NCBI GenBank assembly: GCA_017303395.1
Contig: JAFLBN010000002.1
Span: 356,166 to 420,165 of the forward strand
Reading direction: 5' to 3'
DNA length: 64,000 nt
Source of the DNA: Chitinophagales bacterium
GTDB taxonomy: Bacteria > Bacteroidota > Bacteroidia > Chitinophagales > Chitinophagaceae
Shown here one piece after another: positions 36,566 to 45,264 of this stretch. The notes under the pieces are model-generated. The model had not been told where the DNA came from, made no database searches, and saw only the letters and a program-made list of their open reading frames with translations. Both the position numbers and the translations under genes were made by a program. How positions within the stretch are numbered: position 1 is the stretch's first letter; each line of letters begins with the position of its first letter.

Positions 36566-37831
36566 ATGTTTGGCAACAGAAGCCTGCGTTTCGACATCCT
36601 GATAATACTAAGCATCGTTTCTGAAATGCTGGCATTATTTTTTTTATACAATCAAGGTATTACCGGAAGCATATTCAATGCATTTCTTTTGTTTTTATCG
36701 TCAGTGTCGACCGGGCTGTTACTAATAGGCAAGTTTTACAATAGAGATATATCACTACAATACGGTAATAACAAAAAACTAAATAGTTTTCTACTATTTA
36801 TATGCCTGGCTATAAGCCTATGGATGATATATAGCTTCAGCAATATATTGAAGAACACACCAATAGATATAAGGTGGTCGGATATTATACCTGCTATCGA
36901 AATTGTTGTAAAACGTTTCATTGATGGGCAAAACCCATATTCGCCAATGACAGAATTGGGCTATACCACACCAGTAGGTTATATGCCATTTCATTGGCTA
37001 CCATTTACGATTGCTGAAAAACTGCATATAGACTACAGGTGGATAAGCTTTAGCATATGGCTCATTACCTCCATATTTTTCATAATCAGACTTAAGAGAC
37101 ATAATAGCATCGGTGCAACTATACTTTTTATTGTGTCTGCTCTACTCAATTTCTTTATACTCAATTACAATATCGGCATTGTTGCCATGACAGTAGAGCT
37201 ATTGATTGCTTCCTATTACATGCTTTTTGTGGCAAGTATTAATAGCAATTATTTTTTAACATTAGGGGCTACCACAGCTTTATGTTTGCTATCCAGATAT
37301 AGCTTTGCAATGTGGCTGCCGCTGTTCATTTTCATACTTTATGTGTCTGGGAACAGAGCTACATTCTATAAAGCTGCGCTTGTTGCTCTAGCAATTATAA
37401 TTCTGTGTTATGTAATCCCATTTCTAAGCAAAGACTGGTCTCTTCCATTCCAAACCCTAAATAACTATGCCGGCATGAATTGGGAATGGCAACACCTATG
37501 CGATAACGGCCTACCATGCAACCTATTCAAAGGATTAGGATTTGCTCAGCTATTTTATAAATATTTTGGCGCCGCAAATTTCAAAGCAGCATTCACTGTA
37601 TGCAGAAATGTATTTTTCATAGCAACAATTAGCACAACTGTTCTATCTGGCATCTGGTATTGGATAAACAAACAGAAAATAGACGCTAAAATATTTTCAC
37701 TGGCTTCCTTAAAAATATATTTTAGTGTTTTCTCTGCCTTTATGATAGTACCATATGACTATCTGATGATTACTGGGCTGATGATATCTGTTGCCATATA
37801 TGCCGAGCAAGCGCACTTTACAGTTAAATAA
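36566..37831 (+). CDS. Membrane glycosyltransferase (GT87/DUF2029-like)
   Basis: 421 residues, about ten transmembrane helices. An extracytoplasmic loop between helices 2 and 3 has the Asp/Gln-Asn pattern of mannosyltransferase-like GT-C enzymes (IRWSDIIPAIEIVVKRFIDG; QNPYSPMTELGYTTPVGYMP), and PFHWLPF follows. Likely transfers a sugar from a lipid-linked donor outside the inner membrane. Acceptor unknown. The next gene starts 10 bases later. Confidence 0.7.
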   Translation: MFGNRSLRFDILIILSIVSEMLALFFLYNQGITGSIFNAFLLFLSSVSTGLLLIGKFYNRDISLQYGNNKKLNSFLLFICLAISLWMIYSFSNILKNTPIDIRWSDIIPAIEIVVKRFIDGQNPYSPMTELGYTTPVGYMPFHWLPFTIAEKLHIDYRWISFSIWLITSIFFIIRLKRHNSIGATILFIVSALLNFFILNYNIGIVAMTVELLIASYYMLFVASINSNYFLTLGATTALCLLSRYSFAMWLPLFIFILYVSGNRATFYKAALVALAIIILCYVIPFLSKDWSLPFQTLNNYAGMNWEWQHLCDNGLPCNLFKGLGFAQLFYKYFGAANFKAAFTVCRNVFFIATISTTVLSGIWYWINKQKIDAKIFSLASLKIYFSVFSAFMIVPYDYLMITGLMISVAIYAEQAHFTVK

Positions 37832-37841
37832 AGCGACATTG

Positions 37842-38699
37842 ATGAAGTACTTATTCATATTAATAGCAATACTTAATACAATCAATTCTTACTCGCAAGA
37901 CGCTTACAAAACCTGTACGATTTATACCGTAAACAGAAAATATGATACTACAAACATCACTCGATATTCCTACAACACAAAAGGTTTAATAACACAGGAA
38001 ACAAAATACCATAACAAAACAAAACGCAGTGAAACAAATTATATTTTCAGTGAAAATGGCTTGTCTTGCTATGGGCTTACCACATCTCAAAATGGTGATA
38101 GCACATGGCACTGGCAAAACTACAACAATAATATATTGACAACACTGCGAACCACAAGCTTCAAAGCAGATATCCAAAAGTGGGGAGACACATTAATGCA
38201 TAGTTATACATACAACGATGCAGGCCATATTGCGGAAGAGCTGATATGGCACAAAAAAAATGTATATGGTGATATTATCTTAAACACATGGAATACTAAC
38301 CGAATAACCTACACATACAATAACCTTGGCAAATTGCTTAGCAAAAAGGAGTACTATATATATAGCCTGAATGATTGGGATAAAGAATTATTAAAAAGTA
38401 AAGCAGACAGACTGGAAGACACTATCAAATTAAAGTCTGCCACCTATAACTACAAGCATAACGGGTACACTCGCATCAATTATGACATCAATAATATAGA
38501 CCTATATGATACTGTATATGTAACGTATGAGTTTGACAGGTTTAATCGTGTCATCAAAGAAACAGAACGGAATAAATCTGTTCTTTCAGAATCTGTAATA
38601 CGCACCTACAGCTACCATCCCGAAAAACGACAAGACAGAGAAATATACTACAACGCTGCAGATAAACTGCAGCGCGTAAAAATATATGTCTATGAATAG
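37842..38699 (+). CDS. Secreted protein with YD/RHS-like repeats
   Basis: 285 residues. Signal peptide (MKYLFILIAIL to NSYSQ), then about seven degenerate repeats of the form SYNTKGLITQET, TYNDAGHIAEELIW, TYNNLGKLLSKKEYY, EFDRFNRVIKETE and SYHPEKRQDREIYY. These resemble the tyrosine/glycine-turn repeats found in RHS/YD proteins and in many Bacteroidota secreted proteins; there is no toxin domain or cysteine protease signature. ATG at 37842 begins the signal peptide. Its stop directly abuts the stop of the convergent gene. Confidence 0.7.
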   Translation: MKYLFILIAILNTINSYSQDAYKTCTIYTVNRKYDTTNITRYSYNTKGLITQETKYHNKTKRSETNYIFSENGLSCYGLTTSQNGDSTWHWQNYNNNILTTLRTTSFKADIQKWGDTLMHSYTYNDAGHIAEELIWHKKNVYGDIILNTWNTNRITYTYNNLGKLLSKKEYYIYSLNDWDKELLKSKADRLEDTIKLKSATYNYKHNGYTRINYDINNIDLYDTVYVTYEFDRFNRVIKETERNKSVLSESVIRTYSYHPEKRQDREIYYNAADKLQRVKIYVYE

Positions 38700-40109
38700 C
38701 TAGAGGTCTCCCAGGCCAATGACCTGATGTTGTGCAGGTATTTCTATATCTCTGAAGCCTTTATGCAATAACCTGCGCCTGAAATTTTCCTGCACCTCAT
38801 ACTCTCCGTGCACCAGAAACAACTTACCCACCTCTCTGGAATTCTGACAAGACAGCCACTGGCACATATCTTCATAATCACCATGAGCACTCATACTATT
38901 TATGCTTGCTACCTCAGCTACTACATCGTAATGAGTTCCGAATATAGTAACCTCTTTTCTTCCTTCTTTTAGTTTGCCCCCAAGCGAATTAGGTTCACAA
39001 TAACCTACCAACAATATGGTATTTCGCTTATCTCCAATATTATGTGCAATGTGATGCTTAACCCTTCCCGCTTCAGCCATACCAGATGCTGATATTATCA
39101 CACAAGGCTCATTATTTTCATTCAATTTTTTAGAATCTTCTACATCTTCTACAAAATACAGGTTCTTGAAGCCGAAAACGTCTTCGTCGCTCTTCAATAG
39201 TTCTTTCACCCTTTTATTGAAGCATTCAGGATGTTGTTTTATTACAGCAGTAAGGTCTGTAGAAAGTGGACTATCTACGTAATACTTAACAGGAGGAAGC
39301 CTGCGTTCCAGTTCTAGCCTGTTGAGGAGATATAGCAATTCCTGTGTGCGTCCCAGACTAAAGGCAGGAATAATAAGTTTACCTTTTTTCTCCAGACAAG
39401 TATGTATTATATGTTGCAGTATTTTTTCTGTAGATGGTACAACCAAATCGTGCAATCTGTCACCATAAGTAGATTCCATGATTATAACATCTGCCTGAGG
39501 GAAAACTTCTGGAGAACGTAATATATCGTCATTATATCTACCTATATCACCGCTGAAAGTGAGTCTTATTTCTTTTCCATTTTCGCGAAGCTTAAGATTT
39601 ACGGCAGCACTACCTAATATGTGGCCACAATCTGTGTATATCAATTCTATATCTTCATCTATCTTTAAAACTTCATTATAATCTAGTTCATGAAGCAATG
39701 GAAGTACATTCAAAGCATCATCTTCTGTATATAAAGGCTCGATCAGTTCTCTGCCTTGTTCTTTTCTTCGTTTATTTACGTGTCTTACATCTGCCTCTTG
39801 AATACGCGCCGAATCTAACAACATAATACGCATTAATGAAGCTGTGGCAGTAGTGCAGAATATCTTGCCTTTGTATCCATCCTTTACGAGCTTAGGCAAA
39901 AGGCCGATATGATCGATATGTGCGTGTGATATAATTACGTAGGTCAATTCTCTCGGTTCAAAGCCCCACTCGCTATTAAGCCTGTCTGTATCCTTTCCCA
40001 TACCCTGAAACAAGCCACAATCCAACAGAATCTGCTTATTGGGTTTGAGATGTATTATGTGTTTTGAACCAGTTACAGTTCGCGCCGCGCCATGAAATGC
40101 TATCTTCAT
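38700..40109 (-). CDS. Metallo-beta-lactamase/beta-CASP RNA-processing type hydrolase
   Basis: 469 residues. Zinc motifs include SHAHIDHIGLLPKLVKDG, GHILGSAAVNL and SGDIGRYNDDILRSPE; the beta-CASP part has IMESTYGDRLHD, IIPAFSLGRTQELLYLL, CVIISASGMAEAGRVKHHIAH and the final SAHGDYEDMCQWL and LVHGE segments. This is the CPSF73/RNase-like family, so an RNA exo/endonuclease role is likely. Monocistronic; the terminator at 40168-40196 lies upstream of it and belongs to the preceding gene. Confidence 0.9.
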   Translation of the reverse strand: MKIAFHGAARTVTGSKHIIHLKPNKQILLDCGLFQGMGKDTDRLNSEWGFEPRELTYVIISHAHIDHIGLLPKLVKDGYKGKIFCTTATASLMRIMLLDSARIQEADVRHVNKRRKEQGRELIEPLYTEDDALNVLPLLHELDYNEVLKIDEDIELIYTDCGHILGSAAVNLKLRENGKEIRLTFSGDIGRYNDDILRSPEVFPQADVIIMESTYGDRLHDLVVPSTEKILQHIIHTCLEKKGKLIIPAFSLGRTQELLYLLNRLELERRLPPVKYYVDSPLSTDLTAVIKQHPECFNKRVKELLKSDEDVFGFKNLYFVEDVEDSKKLNENNEPCVIISASGMAEAGRVKHHIAHNIGDKRNTILLVGYCEPNSLGGKLKEGRKEVTIFGTHYDVVAEVASINSMSAHGDYEDMCQWLSCQNSREVGKLFLVHGEYEVQENFRRRLLHKGFRDIEIPAQHQVIGLGDL

Positions 40110-40167
40110 AATATCCCTGCTTTTGATTTGTAATCTAAGATAGACATTCTACTCTGCTGATACCAAT

Positions 40168-40196
40168 AAAAAATGCCTCTGTTTCCAGAGGCATTT
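40168..40196 (-). terminator. Terminator after the parvulin gene
   Basis: Perfect 11-bp stem AAATGCCTCTG / CAGAGGCATTT with loop TTTC, followed on the minus strand by a T-run. It closes the TlpA-TlpA-parvulin operon. Confidence 0.85.
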
Positions 40197-40215
40197 CTAT
40201 TTAACATTTTATTGA

Positions 40216-42180
40216 TTACTTAACCATGCTTTTGAATACTGCATCATCCAGTTTTACAGGATATTTAGCGCGCATTTCATCATTCCATTTCTTTTCCAGA
40301 TAATCCTGATATTCAGCTACGACATAACCCTTAGCTTCGTTAAGGCTTTTAGGTGTTTGCGTTGTATAAACCTCATCAGCTTTAACTACGGTGAATGTTC
40401 CGTTGTCATTTTTCTTTACTTCACTCAATTTCCCTTTTGCAATACTAGCCTGAGGCAGATCTTTATATTTTGAGAATTCATAACGACCATGAGCAACAGT
40501 TACTGCATCTGGTGTTTGTTCATTATTCAGTTTCTTCATCAGCTCTTCATCGGTAGCAGGCTTTTTAGCTTGCAGCATTTTTTGTCCTTCTTTTAGTGCT
40601 GCTTCATTCTTGAATGTATATACTGCTCCGGTGAAACCAGGATCCCACTGATACTTACCCTTGCGTGTTTCATAGAATTCCTTAAGACCTGTAGTATCCT
40701 TAGAAGCTTTGCTCCACACATTACGATCCATCAGTTCAAACAACATGATACCATCTGTATACTCTTCCATCAAAGCTTTGAACTCTGGTTTTTCCTCTAC
40801 AAGTTTGCGTTCTTGGTAGTCTGTAATGATATTATTCAGGTACAGATTATATACATCTTTCAATATTGCATTGCGAGCGCCCATTATCTTACCACGAGTA
40901 AGTGTTTCCATGAATTTCATCAAATCATTTTGTAAGAATTCTTTTCCGCTAAAAACGAACAAAGGCTTACTCAAATCTTTGAAATCATTATAGGTAAACA
41001 TGTTCGCCTGCTTGCCGGTATCTGCAATTTTATTTACTCTTTGTTGCAACTCATCATAGTTTGCAGAGAATTCTTTAAAGCCATTTTGCTGCTTAATTTT
41101 ATTCATATAAGCTTCCTTAGCTGTTGCAGATCTGCTATCGTTTTCAATTTTCTTTTTTATTGATGCATGCAGAGAATCAAGCGGCTTTAACCCTTCCTTA
41201 TTTATCAATTTAATGATATGGATACCATAGTCTGTTGTAACCGGTGCTGAAATATCACCCGGTTTTTTAAGAGAAAAAGCTGCTTTTTCAAACTCAGGTG
41301 TCATTTCACCAACGCCAAATGATCTTAAAACGCCATTGTTATCCTTGGAGAATTTATCCTCAGAGTATTTCTTGACCAGTTCTTCGAAAGGAACACCTTT
41401 TTTCAGCTCTGCCTGAATACTATCTACCTTAAGTTTAGCAGCATTCATAGCTTCCTCACCTTTAGATTTGGCCACAGACACCATTATCTGCGCAACCGAT
41501 GCAGTACCAACTGCCGGCCTAACATCTAGTACCTTAACTATATGGTAGCCAAACTGAGAGCGGAAAGGCTTAGATATCTTACCTACCGGTGTATTGTATG
41601 CCGCATTTTCAAACGGATAAACTGTTTGCAAGGCAGTAAAGTAGCCAATATCGCCACCTCTTTTTCTTGAGTCACCATCATCAGAAAGTGCTTCGGCTGT
41701 TTTAGCAAAATCAGCACCCTTCAGTATTGCATTATAAACACTATCTATTTTTTTATATGGCGCTAATGTATCCTTAGACTGTGCAAACTGAGAGGATGTA
41801 ATCAATATATGCGCAACACGCACGTCTTTTTTCATTCTGTCATATGCCTCCTGAACAAGTTTCTCGCTCATTGCTTCATCTGTCAGATAATTTTTAGCCA
41901 ATTGCTTTCTGTAGTTCATTAATTCATACTGAATAGACTGAACTGTATCAAGTCTTAAAATTTTGGCCTCGCTCACTTTCATTTTGAACAGTGAATACAA
42001 ATTCAAGTATTCCTTCAATGCCTGTTCAGACATGTCCGGAGCCTTATTCATACTGTTTTTCTGATAAACTTTCAGAAATTCTTCTTTAGTAACAGGCTTA
42101 TTTCCGTAAGTGAACAAAGTTTGGGCTGACACTCCTGTCAAGGTGGAGATTGCAATACAAGTAAAAAACAGCTTTCGCAT
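40216..42180 (-). CDS. Periplasmic peptidyl-prolyl isomerase with two parvulin domains (SurA/PpiD-like)
   Basis: 654 residues. Signal peptide (to VSAQ), an N-terminal chaperone region (residues about 25-120), then two rotamase modules: VRVAHILITSSQFAQSKD to FRSQFGYHIVKVLDVRP, and VAQIMVSVAKSKGEE to TTDYGIHIIKLINKE. The C-terminal 270 residues are a third, less clear region. Periplasmic foldase that likely helps outer-membrane protein folding. It follows the two TlpA-like genes with a 23-base gap, forming one operon. Confidence 0.9.
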   Translation of the reverse strand: MRKLFFTCIAISTLTGVSAQTLFTYGNKPVTKEEFLKVYQKNSMNKAPDMSEQALKEYLNLYSLFKMKVSEAKILRLDTVQSIQYELMNYRKQLAKNYLTDEAMSEKLVQEAYDRMKKDVRVAHILITSSQFAQSKDTLAPYKKIDSVYNAILKGADFAKTAEALSDDGDSRKRGGDIGYFTALQTVYPFENAAYNTPVGKISKPFRSQFGYHIVKVLDVRPAVGTASVAQIMVSVAKSKGEEAMNAAKLKVDSIQAELKKGVPFEELVKKYSEDKFSKDNNGVLRSFGVGEMTPEFEKAAFSLKKPGDISAPVTTDYGIHIIKLINKEGLKPLDSLHASIKKKIENDSRSATAKEAYMNKIKQQNGFKEFSANYDELQQRVNKIADTGKQANMFTYNDFKDLSKPLFVFSGKEFLQNDLMKFMETLTRGKIMGARNAILKDVYNLYLNNIITDYQERKLVEEKPEFKALMEEYTDGIMLFELMDRNVWSKASKDTTGLKEFYETRKGKYQWDPGFTGAVYTFKNEAALKEGQKMLQAKKPATDEELMKKLNNEQTPDAVTVAHGRYEFSKYKDLPQASIAKGKLSEVKKNDNGTFTVVKADEVYTTQTPKSLNEAKGYVVAEYQDYLEKKWNDEMRAKYPVKLDDAVFKSMVK

Positions 42181-42203
42181 GTTGGTATTGATTTTAGAGT
42201 TTG

Positions 42204-43649
42204 TTATTTATTACTTTCTTTTTTGCTATTTCTTTCTAAAGCATCTATTAGCCCTGCAATATTAACATAATCGAGCTTTTTTCCTTTAATTATCTTTTTG
42301 TCATCTAACAAATAGGTGATTGGCGTCATATACACATTATAATTTTCTCTGAAATCACTCTCTCGTTTAGGGTCCCATACATGTATCCATTCTTCCAATT
42401 TATTCTCTTTGATATAATCCTTCCACATTTTTTCATCTTCATATGTGGATACTGCATATATTTTTACTCCTTTCTTTTTGAAATAAGCTTTGTACATAGA
42501 GTCTATCTTCGGAATCTCCTGTTTACAATGCCCACAGTCTGGCGACCAGAATAAAAGAAGTGTATATTTAGCATCAGTCTTCCGTAAAGATTGCATCTTA
42601 CCATTAACATCTGGCAAGTTTATCTCTGGGGCAATGTTGCCAATTACATTTGGCGCAATTTTGTGGGCGTGGTCTATGTATTTCTGAAGCTCTTCCTGAG
42701 TCAACCAGGTTGCCCTGCCTTTCATGTAGTAGTTTTCAACCATATACACAAAGACTGCATCCATACCCATTATCTTACTGTCTTCTGAATAATGGGTAAG
42801 CCACCATAAAGTATACTTAAATAACTCAGGGCTGTTTTTTGTCTTTTCCAACAATTTAACCCCTTCCTTAATCACACTATCTTCATAGGGCAACACAAGC
42901 TTTTTGAAAAAGTCGTCCAGTTTGCTATCATATATTGGTGTGTGTATCAATCTATCGTCTGTAAAATCAAATCCATCCCAATAGTGATCTTTATAATATA
43001 GATAAGCATACATACTATCTACAGTTTTACCATCTGACAGATAGTGTGTTCCTTCCGGAACAACAGGCATATCCATTGCATTGAATATTTTAGTAAGCAT
43101 CGACTTTGGATATCGACTTTTAAAACTACTTCTGTAGTTATTTAAGACTTTCACCTCATTGTTTATCTTAGCTACTACCTTGTCAGAGTCGGCCTTGGAA
43201 ACTGCCCTTGACAATTCTTTTTGTAAAACTGTCTGTTTATCTCCATAAGTTGCAATAAACTTACTGTATTCAAGAAAATATGAATTTTCAGGTGAATTAG
43301 TAAACTTCAAACCAAGTGGCAAATCTTTAACAGTAATATCTATTGAGATATCATCACCGTTGTTTAGTAATATATCAAAATAGGTTTTCTTATCTCCAAG
43401 TATTATGATATATATGCCACCCAATATTTTGCCTTTGCCCTGCATTACCGCTACTCCGTTTTTATCAATCTTGGCAGAGTCTGTTTTAAAGATGGTAGGT
43501 AATGGCTTGCCAAAGTAATGCGCCAAAAAAACAGTGCTGTCTTTTATGTCATTAAACTTCAACTGTACTTTATAGCCATCTTTTGCAAAGGTATGTACAG
43601 TTTGTAGTGATAATATTGCAATCAATATTACCTTAAATAGTCTCATCAT
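42204..43649 (-). CDS. TlpA-like thioredoxin-fold protein, copy 2
   Basis: 481 residues. Signal peptide, N-terminal DUF4369-like domain (IKDSTVFLAHYFGKPLPTIF), a helical middle domain, then a thioredoxin domain about 345-475 with PDCGHCKQEIPKIDSMYK (CGHC active site) and the cis-Pro segment MTPITYL. Highly similar along its whole length to the preceding gene product, so a tandem duplication. Likely a periplasmic thiol-disulfide reductase or redox-linked folding factor. A gap of 8 bases separates the copies. Confidence 0.88.
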   Translation of the reverse strand: MMRLFKVILIAILSLQTVHTFAKDGYKVQLKFNDIKDSTVFLAHYFGKPLPTIFKTDSAKIDKNGVAVMQGKGKILGGIYIIILGDKKTYFDILLNNGDDISIDITVKDLPLGLKFTNSPENSYFLEYSKFIATYGDKQTVLQKELSRAVSKADSDKVVAKINNEVKVLNNYRSSFKSRYPKSMLTKIFNAMDMPVVPEGTHYLSDGKTVDSMYAYLYYKDHYWDGFDFTDDRLIHTPIYDSKLDDFFKKLVLPYEDSVIKEGVKLLEKTKNSPELFKYTLWWLTHYSEDSKIMGMDAVFVYMVENYYMKGRATWLTQEELQKYIDHAHKIAPNVIGNIAPEINLPDVNGKMQSLRKTDAKYTLLLFWSPDCGHCKQEIPKIDSMYKAYFKKKGVKIYAVSTYEDEKMWKDYIKENKLEEWIHVWDPKRESDFRENYNVYMTPITYLLDDKKIIKGKKLDYVNIAGLIDALERNSKKESNK

Positions 43650-43657
43650 ACGGAAGT

Positions 43658-45097
43658 TTATTTTGCACCGTTTTTATTTGCTGCTTCTCTTTTTTCAAGC
43701 ATTTCAATCACAGTACCAATATTGCTGTGGTCAAGTTTTTTACCACGTATTATTTTACGTTCATCCAGCAAATAGATAGATGGTGTGCCATAAACATCAT
43801 AGTCTGCTTTGTAATTTGATGTATGCTCTGGATTATGAACATGTGTCCATTCGTTCAGGTTATGCTTTTTAATATAATCTTTCCACTGTTGCTCTTCATC
43901 ACCTACTTTTACAGCATAAATTTTTACACCTTTAGCTTTTAGTTCTGCTTTATAAGCAGAGTCTATTTGAGGCATTTCAGTTTGGCAATGTCCGCAATCG
44001 GGTGCCCAGAATACCAGCAGTGTGTATTTGGCATTAACAGAAGATAATTTAGATGGCTTACCATCTATGGTTGTCATATTCAATTCAGGTGCCAGATTAC
44101 CAATAACATTTGGAGCTACTTTTTGAGCCCTGTCTATATACTTCTTAAGTGTTTCATCATCTAACCAATAAGCATCCCCCTTCATGTAATAATTCTCCAC
44201 CATATACACGAATACCTCGTCCATACCCATTATTTTGCTATTCTGCGCCCATTGCGTTACCCAATGGAGTGTATATTTAAATAGCTCTTTTCTGCCGCGT
44301 GTTTTTTTCAGCAATTCATTAGCTTCTTTCTCTACACTATCTGTTACCGGAAGTACCAGTTTATTGAAGTATTCATCAAGCTTCTGGTCATATATCGGCG
44401 TGTGTATTAGTCTGTCGTCATTAAAATCAAATTCATCCCAGTAGTGCGATTTAAAATAATTGTAAGCAAAGTTGCTATCTACACTTCCATCAGGCAGCAA
44501 ATGCTTACCCGATGGAACTTTAGGCTCCTTCATCGCCTTAAAGATATTAGTAAGCAGCGTTCCAGGATATTGTTTTATTACACCATTTCTATAGTTCTCC
44601 AACTCTTCGCCAAGTACTTTGCCTTTATCATATATTGCTTGTGTGTCAGCTTTTGTCTTCGCATTTTTCAAGTCTTCTTCCAGCTTTTGGTTGCGCTTGC
44701 CAAAATCTACCAGATAGGTCATATACTTACTGAAACGATCATTTTCAGGAGAACCTGTGAACTTTGCAGAAGCAGGAGTAGTTTTCATTGTAGCGGTAAT
44801 AGACATATCATCCCCATTATTCAACAAAAACTCAAAATAACCACTCTTGTCTTCAGGTAGTATTATGTATATACCGCCCAATGTTTTTTCTTTTGACTGC
44901 AATACAGCAACGCCGTTTTTATCTACTTTAGCAGAATCTAACTTATATATCGTTGGCAAAGGTTTGGCAAAATAATGTGCCAGATACACAAAAGAGTCTT
45001 TGTAGTCGGTAAACTTGAGTTTGATGCGGTAACCATCGGCAGCAGAAGCAGCCACAGTCACAAATAGTAACAAAAAGGCTAATAAAGTACGTTTCAT
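43658..45097 (-). CDS. TlpA-like thioredoxin-fold protein, copy 1
   Basis: 479 residues from ATG at 45097 (the in-frame ATG at 45130 adds 11 residues without a signal-peptide pattern). Signal peptide ends near ASAA. The DUF4369-like domain (YKDSFVYLAHYFAKPLPTIY), helical middle region and thioredoxin domain (VFWAPDCGHCQTEMPQIDSAYK; cis-Pro at YGTPSIYLLDE) match copy 2 throughout. First gene of a three-gene envelope operon ending with the parvulin. The C-terminus is Lys/Asn/Ala-rich. Confidence 0.88.
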   Translation of the reverse strand: MKRTLLAFLLLFVTVAASAADGYRIKLKFTDYKDSFVYLAHYFAKPLPTIYKLDSAKVDKNGVAVLQSKEKTLGGIYIILPEDKSGYFEFLLNNGDDMSITATMKTTPASAKFTGSPENDRFSKYMTYLVDFGKRNQKLEEDLKNAKTKADTQAIYDKGKVLGEELENYRNGVIKQYPGTLLTNIFKAMKEPKVPSGKHLLPDGSVDSNFAYNYFKSHYWDEFDFNDDRLIHTPIYDQKLDEYFNKLVLPVTDSVEKEANELLKKTRGRKELFKYTLHWVTQWAQNSKIMGMDEVFVYMVENYYMKGDAYWLDDETLKKYIDRAQKVAPNVIGNLAPELNMTTIDGKPSKLSSVNAKYTLLVFWAPDCGHCQTEMPQIDSAYKAELKAKGVKIYAVKVGDEEQQWKDYIKKHNLNEWTHVHNPEHTSNYKADYDVYGTPSIYLLDERKIIRGKKLDHSNIGTVIEMLEKREAANKNGAK

Positions 45098-45141
45098 ATC
45101 AATTAGTTGAAAATAATTGTTTTCAGACAATTACAGACGTT

Positions 45142-45160
45142 CAACTTCGTTCAGAAGTTG
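45142..45160 (-). other. Leader hairpin in the TlpA operon 5' UTR
   Basis: CAACTTC / GAAGTTG stem with a 5-base loop, lying between the promoter box at 45169-45176 and the start at 45097. It might be an mRNA-stability or regulatory element; no T-run follows on either strand. Confidence 0.4.
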
Positions 45161-45168
45161 GCAATTGT

Positions 45169-45176
45169 CAAATTTA
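45169..45176 (-). promoter_or_regulatory. -7 promoter box of the TlpA-parvulin operon
   Basis: Minus strand TAAATTTG, exact TAnnTTTG match, about 72 bases before the ATG at 45097. Confidence 0.55.
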
Positions 45177-45211
45177 TACGATACAGACAGCGTTTCCTAA
45201 ACTAAGGGTAG

Positions 45212-45219
45212 TAAATTTG
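45212..45219 (+). promoter_or_regulatory. -7 promoter box of rlmD
   Basis: TAAATTTGC, exact match, 45 bases before the TTG start of rlmD. Together with the box at 45169-45176 it forms a divergent promoter region. Confidence 0.55.
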
Positions 45220-45264
45220 CCGCTTATTAACTATTTTCTAACAGTCCACATACAATATTAAACT

